Below, one piece after another: positions 1 through 44,529 of a stretch of DNA of 64,000 nucleotides (its first letter is position 1; every line of letters begins with the position of its first letter). The DNA lies in contig OX243815.1 in NCBI GenBank assembly GCA_945859605.1, positions 43,153,444 through 43,217,443 on the forward strand, in the 5' to 3' direction. The translations under genes and the position numbers were made by a program. Below the pieces are notes generated by a model, which saw nothing but the letters and a program-made list of their open reading frames with translations, was not told the origin of the DNA and ran no database searches. This stretch comes from Lumbricus rubellus (lineage: Eukaryota; Annelida; Clitellata; Crassiclitellata; Lumbricidae).

Positions 1-570
1 TGTAGATGTGCATCGCCCAAACGCAGGCGGTCGATGGAGGCGCGTTGTGTGCAATCGACATTGGCTTAACCGTGTAGCACCTACGGGGCTTGGCTGACGG
101 ACGGAATTTGTTACAGTGTTGGAGGAGCAATCCACAGTTTGTTTGTTTGTATGTGCACTTGTCATAGCGACCCTTGAAGCTCTCGCTACTCAGAGGCGCT
201 CCCGAATGCAGAGGGGACACTGCATCGGAGTTTCACGCCGAAGCGCTGAGCAATTGTGAGTGAAGGACTTGCCCAAGGTCCTTACGCGGCGAGCTGGATT
301 CGAATCTCAAAACTTCCGGTTCCAAGGCAACGACGCCACCACTACACCACCGCGCAATGTATGCTTCTGACTCTACGTGGTCACTGGTCATGTAGTAGAG
401 ACTGATGATGGTATTTAACATAATTTAATCTACCATATTAAGTTAATAATAATAATTATAATATTTTCTCTTTATATTGAAACGAGGCCTGCAAACGCTC
501 TGCGCTGTACAATGTACAATGTACAATTGTTCATGCACAAGTTATGCAGTAATCTTAATTAACATCAATC
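1..570. repeat. Dispersed repeat A, left copy (contains a SINE)
   Basis: This stretch matches 60450-60795 followed by 63344-63655 almost base for base, in the same orientation. Shared landmarks are the ACGCAGGCGGTCGATGGAGG block near 21-40, the SINE at 145-357, the block ACTCTACGTGGTCACTGGTC near 370, and the tail with CTCTGCGCTGTACAATGTAC. The right-hand copy is interrupted by a LINE. The family is longer than a simple SINE and its mobilising element is not identified. Confidence 0.75.
145..357 (-). mobile_element. tRNA-derived SINE, family A
   Basis: On the minus strand it begins with a tRNA-like head: an A-box-like TGGTGTAGTGG, then a degenerate B box. In the copy at 60565-60795 the B box is a clean GGTTCGAATCC. 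The body carries GGACCTTGGGCAAGTCC and ends near GGAGCGCCTCTGAGTAG with the AGGGTCGCTATGACAAG tail. Other copies are at 32455-32697, 60565-60795 and 60797-60856 plus 63344-63440. Confidence 0.7.
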
Positions 571-679
571 TTAGCAACTTACTACTCTTCTGCTAACTCC
601 TTGCACTGTTCTCTCTTCTCGCGCTCACTCGCTCTGCAGTCAAGCATTCTCTCATTCGTATCTATGTGTTGCTTCTTCC

Positions 680-983
680 CAGTAGCGGATCCAGAAAGTT
701 CATAATATTATGCATGGGGGAGAGGGACCAAATATTTCGGTGATCTTTGATGGACAAAATCTGATGACATTTTGTCATCCGCCCGAAATGTGTGGAAAAT
801 ATATCTTTTTTCCTGCCAAAAAATCTGATCAACTTGTTTTAGTCATCCGCCCGAAATGTGCCGAAAATATACCGTTTTCCATGGCGAAAAATCTTATGTT
901 AAAACCAAATGACGGAGCCACGTCCCATGCAATTTTTAAATGGTGAGGGCCATGGCCGGATTCGCCCCCTGGATCCGCCCCTG
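680..983. mobile_element. hAT-type MITE
   Basis: The left end is CAGTAGCGGATCCAG and the right end CTGGATCCGCCCCTG, which are inverted repeats of each other with a few changes. Flanking 8-mers CTTCTTCC (672-679) and CCTCTTCC (984-991) differ by one base, as expected of an aged 8-bp hAT target duplication. There is no transposase. Related right ends occur at 41449-41463 and in the 37165-37402 element. Confidence 0.6.
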
Positions 984-1029
984 CCTCTTCCTTCGTTTCC
1001 TAATCTTCTCATCCTCTGTTTGACTAATA

Positions 1030-1290
1030 ATTATTATCTCTGTGTCTCTATATCTCTGTCTGTCTCTGTGTACCTCTACCTCTGTGTACCTCTCCATCTC
1101 TATCTCACTCTGTCTCTCTCCATCTGTCTATCTGTATCTGTCTGTCTCTGACTGAATATGTCCGTGTGTATCTCTATCCCTTTGGTTGTCTCGCTGTCTC
1201 TCTATTGTTTATATCTGTAAGCTTTTATCTTTTCTGTCATTGTCTGTCTATATGTCTCTGTCTCTGTCTGTCTCTTTCTCACCTTTCCTC
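1030..1290. repeat. CT/GTCT-rich low-complexity tract
   Basis: Irregular runs of CTCTGTCTGTCTC and related tetranucleotides. Reading frames through it give only leucine/serine-rich peptides and are not taken as coding. Confidence 0.7.
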
Positions 1291-1840
1291 TGCTTCTCTT
1301 TGATTTACTTTCTCCATGCAGTTTCTTGTCAGTCGTGTATAAACAGTATGTCAATCTTTCTCAATCGTTCTTGCTCTCTGTCTCCTGTAGGCCTAATGCA
1401 TTTTAATAATTATATGTTTTGCGATCTCTCTTAGCAAAACATGGCTGCCTGTCTCTGCGCTTGTCCTTCTGAATTCTGCTGCTTTCTGATCTAATCGCAC
1501 GTCATTGCCACGTTATACTCTCACATTTCTACCTTCATGTTGAACAGCTGCATTGGCTGCTTCCATTTATATTGCGCGTGCAATAAATCAAAAATTATTA
1601 TCTTGGTCTCCAAAACACAACAACAGGACCTCGGAATGAAATATGTAGGCCTAAGTCCTAGAAAATGTAATAAGGGTCTACTGTGATTTCATCTTTCAGG
1701 CGCATCGCATTCTTTACTTCGCTCTTCAAATAGATGTGATCTTCTATAGCTCCTAATGCTAGAATACCTGTGGAATATAGAGCTGTCAGTTGCATGTGAG
1801 GCGCGCACCGCTGTGTTATGATGTCATATAAATTGTCATC

Positions 1841-1841
<1 letters not shown>
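1291..1841. other. Intergenic, nothing recognised
   Basis: Ordinary AT-rich DNA with two TAGGCCTA palindromes (1388 and 1646). No gene, repeat ends or RNA gene were recognised. Confidence 0.5.
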
Positions 1842-1938
<97 letters not shown>

Positions 1939-2081
1939 TAATATTTAAAAATAAAATAATGATAATAATAATGATGATGATAGTAATAATAATAATGATG
2001 ATGATGATGATGATGACGACGGCGACGTCGACGACGACGACGATGATGATGATTATGATGATGATGGTGATGATGAGGATG

Positions 2082-2116
<35 letters not shown>

Positions 2117-2280
2117 AATGATAGTGATTATGATGATGATGATGATGATGATGATGATAACGACGACGATGATGATGATGATAACGATGATGATGATAAT
2201 GATGATGATGATGATAATAATAATAATAATAATAATAACAATAATATTTTAAAATAAAATAATGATAATAATGATGATGA
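1842..2280. repeat. Compound (TAA)n/(GAT)n microsatellite
   Basis: About 95 bp of (TAA)n is followed by (GAT)n with GAC/GAG interruptions, then another (TAA)n block. The long frames on both strands encode only Ile/Met or His/Tyr homopolymers and are artefacts of the repeat. Confidence 0.95.
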
Positions 2281-2353
2281 CACGGTCCGGCAGCCATAAG
2301 AAAACTGAGCTTGATCTTTGAAATCTTCATCGAAAACTAAAACTTACATTCCG

Positions 2354-2419
<66 letters not shown>

Positions 2420-2422
<3 letters not shown>

Positions 2423-2680
2423 TTGGGCCCCATCAATCGCGCGGGTCGGGAATTTCTATTGGAGTTGGGCCGCCGTTGTGCCGCTGTTTCCGGCGATCCG
2501 AGGGAAATAATCTACCTCTTCCAGAGGATTTCAATTTGTACACAGCGTTTCAACGCCGTTGCTTTTAGAGGAACTTTTGCACCACACCCCGGAGACGATA
2601 ACAATGCACTCTATGCTTGATCACATTTCTGTTTTTTGTTTTGTTTTCGGCTTGAGTGGTTTTTCAATAAATGTTGAAGT
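2420..2680 (+). mobile_element. 5'-truncated R4/Dong-like non-LTR retrotransposon end
   Basis: Codons 2423-2620 specify the C-terminal tail of a retrotransposon ORF. Its signature pieces LGPI, ELGRR, SGDPRE, YLFQRIS, TQRFNAVAFRGTF are shared with copies at 19430-19590 and 28560-29210; the latter also keeps an RPDG...WD motif typical of restriction-like endonucleases. A short 3' UTR with AATAAATG follows. The copy is flanked by (TAA)n on both sides (2355-2419 and 2680-2715), the insertion preference known for Dong elements of the R4 clade. Confidence 0.65.
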
Positions 2681-2719
2681 TATAATAATAATAATAATAA
2701 TAATAACAATAATAATAAT

Positions 2720-4069
2720 AAAAATAATATTAATAATATTAGGCCTAATAATTATTATTATTATAAATGCACATGGGGCAACGTATCCGTCCGATCACAC
2801 CTTCTGAAATTCTAGCTGGAAACTACTCCTTAGTTTGATTTTCTCAAACAGATCTCTTATCTCGTGGCTTTGCACGCACACTGGGAGCGCTTCTGAATGG
2901 TTCACCCTATGAGAGAAGATTTATCAATTTATTTAATACAGTGCAGTGCAGCGCAATTGTACTCGGATCTCTAATTCCAATTGCTTTCCATAATTCCAAG
3001 AGGTCGGTTTATGGCATAGGTCTATCAAGTGAGAATGGGTTTTCGATGTTGAACTCCATTTGATGGCCCACCCTACAGAAGCAGGCAGAAATAAATGGGT
3101 CCTATCTCTATAGACCTGAATGGCATCATTGAATTGATCGACGAACTTACTATTATAATAGTCTGCAACTTCCAACGCCTGCTACCAATGATCGAGAGCG
3201 GTGAAAGACAAATTATTGGAGATGCTCAGATGCAGTTTCACAGTCAGGAGTTTTCTCCACGCCGCTCTTGTTTCCCTCATTGTCCCACGTGAAGCTGAGA
3301 TTTGTAAAAAATGCGCTATACAAATTGTAAAGATTTTAGGCGTGCCAAGCCTATATTTTATTACTAGGCCTATTATTACATATACTCATATATACCACGT
3401 TATATAAACAAGGCCATAAAGTTTCCATTACCCAGTATTTTGTAAATCAACTTCGGGCTGTCGTAATAGAACGTCCCTTGAGCTAATGTCAGACGTCCGT
3501 AATCGCAATGAAAAACGATCTTGTTGTGCAGGTGGTCTGCAGTTTCTGCATGAACAAATTCACAAACAAGTCCTTATTCAGAGACTCCCTTTCCTTATCT
3601 GACGTAACGTCATAGCAATGCAACATACGCGTCAAAGTCGGAGTCTCTAATTCCAAATTTAAGACTTATTTACCAAGATAAACGCAAGAATAGATAGTTT
3701 GTGTACGGAAGATGTTTTCGAGTCAAGCACAAAAATCCAGAGATTCTCTGGCAGTCCAATTAATCACAAGCATTCTAAATTCCTTTATATACGAGGTGGT
3801 TGCATATTGCGAGTAGACACGCCAACCTGCGACGGGCAGACGAGCATTTCCTGACTTCACAGAATCTGAAGAGATCACCAGCGCAGAAGACGTCGCTCTG
3901 AAAGAAACTTGCAAGTAATATTAGAGAAATAATTTTAGCTATGATTTTTAGTACAAGTATCATTTATTATTATTATTACTATTAGGCCTACTGCAATTTT
4001 ATTAATTATCATAGAAGCAGCGTTCTAGCTTGCAAAATTTATCGTAGAGCACACTGAAGTAGCCTAAGA
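2720..4069. other. Intergenic, no gene recognised
   Basis: AT-rich DNA with TAGGCCTA at 2740, 3365 and 3983. Short open frames here show no family resemblance, biased composition or splice context, so none is called. Confidence 0.45.
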
Positions 4070-4074
4070 ATTAT

Positions 4075-4385
4075 TTTTTTCATCAATTCAAAGTTCATGT
4101 GAGCAGCAAATAATTCAAGCTTCCATTTAACCAGCTTCTATTTAAAAGCAAGAATATTTTCATCAATCCAAGTTCTATGTTAGCACGAATTATGTTCATC
4201 AATCCAAAGATAAGAACAAAAAAAATGCTTCCATAAATCAAATTTCCACTTAACTAACTTCTATCTAGCAAGAATATTTTCGTCAATCCAAGTTCTATAC
4301 TGCCCAGAATTATTTTCATCAATTCACTTTCTATTTAGGCGGCAACATTCTCCTTGATCCAACTTCTGTTTAAGCAAAACATTAT
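4075..4385. repeat. Degenerate tandem array, AATATTTTCATCAATCCAAG type
   Basis: The unit, roughly TCTATTTAGCAAGAATATTTTC followed by ATCAATCCAAGT, recurs about seven times with drift. It is the reverse complement of the TGGAAGCTGGATTGATGAAA motif that repeats at 13100-13480 and again near 43530-43620, so all three belong to one satellite-bearing element family. Confidence 0.55.
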
Positions 4386-4971
4386 GCAGTCTCTCATGGG
4401 CTAGCCTGTATAAAGTGGTTGCGTCAATTTTAAAAGTCATATCAATTTTCGCTCTCCAGATATATTTTTTCCTGTCTAATTTGGCCATCCAGTTGGCTAA
4501 ATCTACTTTGCAAAACAACATGGTTCCCGAAGGCAACACATTCTCTTTCAACACTCTATACAAGAGTCCTGCCAAAACTTTAGTGGCCATACTCTCGAAT
4601 TGATCATAGCCACCAGCACCTTTACGAAGCTCAAATCAATCTTACCAGACGTTTTGTTTTATATTATTATATTTATCTTTATCAAAGCACAAAATCATAT
4701 CCATATAGCCTACATGGCGTGCATCTATCTGTGCGGGTGCGTGCATGTGAACCTACATCATTTAGATTTTAGAGTCAACAAGTGCCTCAGAAAAGAGCTG
4801 CATGTGAAATAAAAGCGAAATAACTATTATGGCGAGGACAATTTTATGCTTGAAACAGTCGCAAGGCTCTTGAAGAGGTTTGACTGGAGCTGAAATCATG
4901 CACTCCGGGGCTTGTTTCCACCCCATTGCTCTTAGTTCAAACAGTCAGTTAAAGACTCTTTTACCCATGGC

Positions 4972-5411
4972 CAGTGGCGGCGCTACGGGAGGTCGCGGCA
5001 GGTCATTTGACCTGCCTATTTTGCTCACGACCTGCCTAATGACCTGCCTAAAAAACTTTGGGATGTTTCATATATTTTACATTATTTTATCTAAGGGTTT
5101 TACATGAAAAATCAACATTAATTTTCCTCGCTCAAAAGACAAAAGAGATTGGAGGGGGAAGAATGACAGGAAGACCGAAACAGATGATGCTGGGATGGAT
5201 GATGACTGATGGATACAACGAACTGAAGAAAAAAGCACAGTGAAGAGAAGAATGGTGTCATTGGAAGTTGAAACCTTCTGAGGGACAGAGAACTTAAAGA
5301 AGAAGGCCTATAGATGTGCTTCAAATTCAATCATCAATTTCTTCGACCTGCCAAATAGTTTCCATGACCCCGACGCGACCTTCCAAAATTTTAGAGCTGG
5401 CGCCGCCACTG
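4972..5411. mobile_element. hAT-type MITE with exact 8-bp TSD
   Basis: It begins CAGTGGCGGCGCTA and ends GGCGCCGCCACTG. The octamer CCCATGGC is duplicated exactly at 4964-4971 and 5412-5419, the size made by hAT transposases. The interior (440 bp) has repeated GACCTGCCT words and no transposase domain, so this is a non-autonomous copy. Confidence 0.85.
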
Positions 5412-5419
5412 CCCATGGC

Positions 5420-6600
5420 TCCCAGTCTATAATTTGGCTGAAATATGTAGTTTAGTCTCTTTTTTCTTCATATAGGCTACATGTAAGCTAATAAGTTGCT
5501 ATCAACTTAATATTTCTAGAATAAACGAAATAGCCTAAAAAGGCCTCTGTCAGCAACTAACTTATGTTAATGTGAGTGCAAATTAGCATTAACGTCAAAT
5601 GAATGACCCAACAATGATCAGAAAACCATAGATATAAGAAACGAAATAAAACGTCGTTTTTTAAAAAATAAAAAGGAAAAAACGACAAAAAAGGAAACCG
5701 GAAATAATTTGACTTTGTTGCATCTTAAACCGCATTTTGAACTTAAAAACATTGTTTAAGCAATTTGTTACTTCTCAAATGACGACGTAAAACAATTAAA
5801 TAATGACATTAGTTTGCTGAATTCTTGAGAGTAGCTTACGGTGAAAACGTACAGAATATCAGACAAAACAAAAATAAGGAAAGTAATAACAGACAGTGGG
5901 CTAAGTAAATAGAAGGCAAGAAAATGGTCACCTTACTTTAGGACTCCCTCTGAATGCACTTGCCGTAAATTTTACTGTTTTAATTAATCAAGAGATAGAT
6001 TTATTGTTTTTCATTCGTTACCTCATCATTCCATAAACTTCTATTTGGATGAATATTTGAAAACCGGTAATTTTATGTTTCAACATGCTAAATAAAAATC
6101 GGGTTATCATAATTATTTTAAAAAGCGAAACACCATCTTAAATAAGCCTAGATATTAACTGAGCAGATCTATTTATTCAAAAACCAAATTTTAATATTTA
6201 TATATTATATTGATTTATTGAAAGAAAAGCCTTAAATGTCACGACCGCAACCTGTATCCAAGGTAGGTTACTTATTTTGAATTCCAAGTAGTAGCTAATG
6301 CATTTTAATAATTTTACAAACTTTTGTGAACAATTAATAGAGATTATAATTTTTCATCACAGTGAGTACAGAATTAATCTTCAGGGACAGGTTTTCAGTG
6401 TTAAATATTTTTTCAAAAGTCTGTAACATACTTTCAATTTTCTATGTCACCACCGCAACCGCATTTGGCGCACACCTATTAGTACTGCTTCGCATGTGTT
6501 GATTACGCTTGCGCACTGCTACATTGCATCTCCTGCGTCTTCACTAGTCGATAGCGTATTGTAAATGTAATTTACGATAATTTAAGACAGTTTATTAGCA
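5420..6600. other. Intergenic, nothing recognised
   Basis: AT-rich sequence without recognisable coding, RNA or transposon features. The stretch 6640-6730 ends in GGTTGGAAACCACTGCTCTA, which resembles the end of a common hAT MITE, but its other end was not located. Confidence 0.4.
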
Positions 6601-6728
6601 ATAAATGTAGGATAACCAACACGCGTATGTTTATTGAAGGACTCCTTCAACTAAGAAAAAGTGGCCCTCGTGTCCTCCAACTTAGAAAAAGTGGCCCTAA
6701 TGTCAAAAAAGGTTGGAAACCACTGCTC

Positions 6729-7936
6729 TAATGCCTGAGAATACATCACGCTAAAATTTTCCAAATATTTAGGCCTAGACAATTGAACCAAAAATATGAT
6801 TCCAAAATTATAAAGTTGAACGGATAAAAAGATATGAACCTATCAACTTCGTATGCCAAAATTTCAGTTTACAAGCAATTTTCTGTTAGATTCAATAAAA
6901 TATAATTATGTCTCTAGTAAAAAAACGCTACGATGACATAAAATATAAGCCAAACTGTTTCTCTTACATCTCTAATATAGGCCTATGATGAGCAATCATA
7001 CCAAAGTTTTTCCAATATTTATCGAATGGATGATAGAATATGTTTCCAAAATATCATGTCATACATTTGAACGGCTAGACAGATATGGATATTTCAACTT
7101 CATCTTCCGAAACATCAGTTTTCACTTTTCAGCAAGTTTGTTATGGTGTCCGTTGCGGTTTCGACGCTTGGTCGTTCTCATCTACATGTAGGCTAGTCTT
7201 CATTGATCCTGGAGAAAAAAATTAATGTAGTCTATTATCGCGACGTTCTGCTGTCACAATAAAAATTATCTTCTACCTGTAATCAGAAATCTAGCCCCAG
7301 AAGGCTGCTTTGTTTTTCAGCAGGACAGTACCCCAGTCCACAGAACTAAGTAAACCATCGAAATGCTGACAAGAGAGACGCCAGACTTCATTTCTCCCAC
7401 ATTATGGCCTCCGAACAGCCCGGATTTGACTCCAGTTGACTATAAAGTGTGGAGCGTGATGCAAGGCCGAGTCTACCAGACAACAATCCATGATATAAAG
7501 TTATAAACGATCTGAAGTAACGCTTGTTTTAAGTGTGGGATGGCCTGGACCAGAGGATAATCGACGATGCTGTGGCCCAATGGTACCAGCGCCTCGAGGC
7601 TTGCGTGCAAGCAGGAGAATGACATTTTTTAGCATCTTATTTAATTAAATAATCAAACCGTACTGTTGGAATCATATTGTAAGTTCATTTCCCCACATTT
7701 CTGTAAATTTTATAATGATTAATTTTCACGCCATAAAGATAATGAAAAGCGGTTTGACTTATATTTTATCGAATCTAACAGAAAATTGCTTGTAAACTGA
7801 AATTTCGGCATATGAAGTCGAAAGATTCATATCTTTTTATTCGTTCAACTTTATGTCATGAAATTTTGGAATCATAGTCTTGGTCCAATTCTCTGAATAT
7901 TTGTAAAACTTTAGCGGGAGATCTTATCAGGCATTA
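6729..7936 (+). mobile_element. Tc1/mariner element relic with long inverted repeats
   Basis: Inverted repeats of about 180 bp lie at 6729-6908 and 7760-7936. Both contain AGCAATTTTCTGTTAGATTC or its complement, and the outer edge reads TAATGCCTGA / TCAGGCATTA. Between them, 7300-7625 encodes a mariner transposase C-terminal region: QQD near the start, then WPPNSPDLTP with DY two residues further, the last catalytic aspartate block. It is interrupted by stops and a frameshift near 7505. A dead copy. Confidence 0.75.
7300..7625 (+). pseudogene. Mariner transposase C-terminal relic
   Basis: The readable peptide includes FFQQDSTPVH, then DFISPTLWPPNSPDLTPVDY, the hallmark of the second and third catalytic aspartates in mariner transposases. 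A stop after ATCCATGATATAAAGTTA and a frame change break it before the C-terminal piece DDAVAQWYQRLEACVQAGE. The N-terminal DNA-binding half is absent. Confidence 0.75.
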
Positions 7937-8120
7937 GAGATATATGGAAAACAAATTGGCTTACTTTTTTGAATCACGGTGTATAACATAACTATAATCT
8001 ACTTGACTAATTTTACATTGCAACTTGTTGAGGACCATTTTGACCAATCGTCCATATGTCCAACAGCCCTATGAGGCCAATCGTACTCTGGCCAATCATC
8101 ATTTGACCGATTCTCCGTAT

Positions 8121-8160
8121 ACCATATAAATGTATAGCCTAGACACTACACGATCTCATA
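8121..8160 (+). promoter_or_regulatory. Candidate TATA-box promoter of the M1-like gene
   Basis: TATAAA at 8125-8130 lies about 145 bp before the chosen ATG, followed about 25-30 bp later by the pyrimidine-flanked CTACACGATCTC. The spacing suits a core promoter with a short 5' UTR. No transcript evidence is available, so this is a suggestion only. Confidence 0.3.
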
Positions 8161-8272
8161 AGAAACAGTGAAAGTGAGCAAGCAGAATATCAAGAAAATA
8201 TAATTTCCATTTATTGGTGATTTTATTTTTGTCAAAATTAAATTGGTCCTAGGTTCTGATCCACGCATCAGC

Positions 8273-41647
<33,375 letters not shown>

Positions 41648-41860
41648 AGCTAAACCGCTTCGATGAAACGCATCAAGTTTGAAACATTTCACTGCTGCAA
41701 GGCATGGGTTAATCGACATGCAGCAGCAGCAGCTAACCTTTATTTAAGACAATCAGTCAGGGCGTTTCAAGCATCTGTGTTACATTCGCTGATTTGCCTG
41801 CCTAATAACTGATCTAAAATGAATAATTAATAATTAATAAACCGTAAGCAAATGACAAAT
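41648..41860 (+). terminator. 3' UTR and poly(A) signal of the M1-like gene
   Basis: AATAAA at 41836-41841 lies 190 bp after the stop codon, a normal distance for a poly(A) signal. A CAG-triplet run (41720-41735) lies in the UTR. Confidence 0.55.
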
Positions 41861-42149
41861 TTTATGTGTTACTTGATCTGTAGTGACATTTTTAGGATTG
41901 TTGTCATAAGAGCACAATACCGCCTTGGGCAGTGTTTAATCTAGTGCCCCTTTTTAAGGGGGGGACTTCCTTAGTGAGGCTTCTTATGAGGAGGAGAACG
42001 ATCGTTTTTCATGAACGGCAACCGCTGAGTCAGACACCGACGACACCGACGACACCCCCTCCCTTGATCAGTAATTTTTTCTGATGACTTTAAAAAAAGT
42101 ACATTAATGGTGTGCTGTCGAATTGTTATTCTGACGGGGGGGGCAAAAT

Positions 42150-42905
42150 TTTGCATTCATTTATTCATTTCGAGAATTTATATAGCACCTCTTCAATAAA
42201 CCTACCCAGCCCAACCACAGCTGAAGACGTAGAGTTTGAGCGGCTTATAAAAAGCAGGGGAATTTAGCCTAGGCATAAGGCGCAAGGTTAGTGGGGAGTA
42301 GTGGGAGGCAGTTCCAGATAGCGAGACCCACAGTAGAAAAGGCTCGAAGCTGTCTGGTAGAAGTGCGAGCTCAAGGAATAAAAAGCTTCCCCGTTGTCGC
42401 AGAGCGAAGGGCTCGACGCGCTGCAAGGTCAGAGACAGGTCGACAAATAATAGACAGGTATGATGGAGCACAATCCGTAAGGCAACGTCAGACTAGTGCA
42501 GCAACTCGGTAAGAGATGCGCTGTGAAACAGGGAGCCAGTGAAGAACGTTGCCCATATAAGCAGAGATGAGGGCATATAAATAGGAATGCGGCCAATGAG
42601 GCGAGCAGCCGAACGAAGAACTCGTTCAAGGCGCCCAATTAGTGCAAGCGGCAGACCCATGAGTACCGAACTGCAGTGATCAATTCTGCTGGTGACAAAG
42701 GCATGCACAATTGCACATTGCACAAGTGTCAGAGTAGCACTATGAGAGAGATATCTTGAGACAACTCGGAGTTGCCGCAGCTGGTAGGAGCAACTACGAG
42801 TTACTAAATTGATATGCTCTGAAAAATTGAGCTCTTGATCGAAAGTAATTCCAAGGTGTCGCGCTGTGAGAGAGAACGAGATATCAGGACAGCTGTTTCT
42901 ATTAA
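42150..42905 (-). mobile_element. CR1/L2-type LINE 3' fragment
   Basis: The minus strand near 42723-42570 reads VHAFVTSRIDHCSSVLMGLP, then RLERVLRSAARLIGRIPIY, the conserved RT C-terminal block (FVTSRLDYCNSLLxGLP...LQRVQNxAARLI). Frames are broken downstream. It ends with the GAGGTGCTATATAAATTCTC-type tail at 42155-42195. Confidence 0.7.
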
Positions 42906-42915
42906 AGCGCCGCCA

Positions 42916-43180
42916 CAGTGGCGGCGCTAAGAGGGGGCTAGGGGGCTAAGCCCCCCTAAACGTGGCTCAGCCTCCTCCAAGCAAAACGCTGAAAATGTCC
43001 AACACGGCTTACTTCGTAATAAGGAAACTAGACAATGACCAATGGCAACGAAATCAACTATATTATCATAGTGTAGACTGTAGAGGCTTATGCCATTGGC
43101 GGCACCAAGGGAGGGGTTAGGGGGCTAAGCCCCTAAATGTGACTCAGCCTCATCCCAAAGCAAAAATCAATGAATGTCCA
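42916..43180. repeat. Tandem copies of a hAT-MITE end
   Basis: CAGTGGCGGCGCTAAGAGGG at 42916 and a diverged copy near 43094 (CATTGGCGGCACCAAGGGAG) lie in the same orientation, each followed by GGGGGCTAAGCCCC and GACTCAGCCTC-like words. They are two partial copies of one MITE end, not a whole element. Confidence 0.5.
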
Positions 43181-43519
43181 TGTATCGGCTTAAAAGTTAT
43201 TATTATTACTATTATTTTATTTTTCGGACCTCAACTACGGCGGACGGGCATACATCGACTCACATGTGAGACATCAATTGCGACTGAGCTCGACTCCCGG
43301 ACATCGACTCTCTCTGCGACTCAATATTAGCAATTTAGCATGCACACAGTCCTCTTATTTATACCCTAATGGAGCTGCAGGGAACAGAGGGCTGAGGTCC
43401 AGGCTGGTCTGAGGTCCGAACCGGTCTGGCGGGGGGGGGGGGGGGGAAGGAGCAGAGATCCGTGATAGCGAGGCAGAGGGTTGAGGTAGGCCTACCGAAC
43501 ATATAGAAAAAGTCTTTAT
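43181..43519. other. Intergenic, nothing recognised
   Basis: A G17 homopolymer lies at about 43430-43446. TAGGCCTA at 43487. No coding or mobile feature identified. Confidence 0.4.
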
Positions 43520-43815
43520 CCAGATAAAACGCTTCAAAAATGGAAGCTGGATGAAGGTTTTAGAGATCTTAAATAGAAGATGGATGAATGATAAAACGCT
43601 TAAGAGATGGAAGCTGGCTGTAGGCTATGTTTTTATATACCTGAAATAGTTGTCCGTGTCGCCTATGACTGGACGGTTTTCGCGGAACTGTTTGCACGGG
43701 CTGTTTTGACGGGGCTATTTTGACGGGGCTATTTTGTCGGGAACTGAATTTTTCGGGGCTGTTTTGTCCTTGGGCGATTATGACGGGGCTGTTTTGACGG
43801 GGCTATTATGACGGG
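43520..43815. repeat. Element fragment with GACGGGGCTGTTTT array
   Basis: TGGAAGCTGG(A/C)TGAA words at 43540-43620 are followed by six to eight GACGGGGCT(G/A)TTTT-like units (43680-43810). The arrangement mirrors one end of the 13020-13573 element, where the words are GCCGTTTTGGCGCCG. Confidence 0.45.
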
Positions 43816-44302
43816 TCACCGCGAAATAGTCATAGTCCAGTGATGAAACGATACAAAGTGATCCAGTTAATAAAATTCTAACGAGCGGGATTCCTAATTA
43901 ATTTAGGCCTATAATTCACAAGAGCAAAAGGACAAAATATGCAGAATATGATCAAAACAACTTACAACCATTTAAATGGTCCACAGCTGGACAGCATAAT
44001 TATGATAGAAGTGTCGTTTTGCTGCTTGACTATGCGCAATGGAGCCCTACTTACGGTCTTACAGTCGCCTTCATAGCATTCACAGATGGCCAACATTTGC
44101 CACTTCTGGCGATAATATAGAGCAGACGCTGAGTGTAATGACTACTTGCGCATGTCAATCCATACTGGTGGGCCCTGCCAGCTAATCACTAGAAGTGCAG
44201 CCAGCGCACCTTTTATGGTTTAACCCTCAGGCTACCAAGCTTTTTTGTAACACTGACTACCAAGGGGGGGTGGTTACCACCCCCTGGTTTTGGGTTTGGT
44301 TT

Positions 44303-44308
44303 GAGATA
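44303..44308. repeat. Polinton target-site duplication, left
   Basis: GAGATA, identical to 59274-59279. Six-base duplications are characteristic of Polinton integration. Confidence 0.9.
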
Positions 44309-44523
44309 AGTAGAACAGAATGTAGCAAGCTCGGACATTCGACCAGTATAGCCTTGACTTTCGTCCAATCTGACCAGTACAGCCTTCAGTTTCGTCCATT
44401 TGACCAATACAGCCTTAAAAAACTGAGTGCCCGCGCAGTTTGACCAATATAGCCTTACTTTTTCATATTCGGCGTCTGTCGTAAAAAAGTAAAAAAGTAA
44501 AAAAAAAAATTTTCTCTGGCGTA
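44309..44523 (+). repeat. Polinton left terminal inverted repeat
   Basis: It begins AGTAGAACAGAATG. The first ~179 bp match the right TIR without difference; similarity continues to TCTCTGGCGTA at 44523 with indels in the A-rich stretch. It contains four copies of GACCA(G/A)TA(T/C)AGCCTT. Confidence 0.95.
44341..44456 (+). promoter_or_regulatory. Four 15-bp iterons in the Polinton TIR
   Basis: GACCAGTATAGCCTT at 44341, GACCAGTACAGCCTT at 44372, GACCAATACAGCCTT at 44402 and GACCAATATAGCCTT at 44442 are spaced 31, 30 and 40 bp apart. The same set is mirrored in the right TIR. Candidate binding sites for the integrase or for replication initiation (inference). Confidence 0.6.
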
Positions 44524-44529
44524 TATAAA

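Noticed and set aside
1818..2330. Long poly-Ile/Met and poly-His/Tyr open frames on both strands
   Set aside because: They are translations of (TAA)n and (GAT)n microsatellites with no start context or homology. The same applies near 19205-19864, 20000-20190, 28342-28599 and 40423-40696.
8243..8272. Upstream TTG start of the M1-like protein
   Set aside because: The ATG at 8273 begins a proper signal peptide. The ten preceding codons would bury it and need a non-AUG start.
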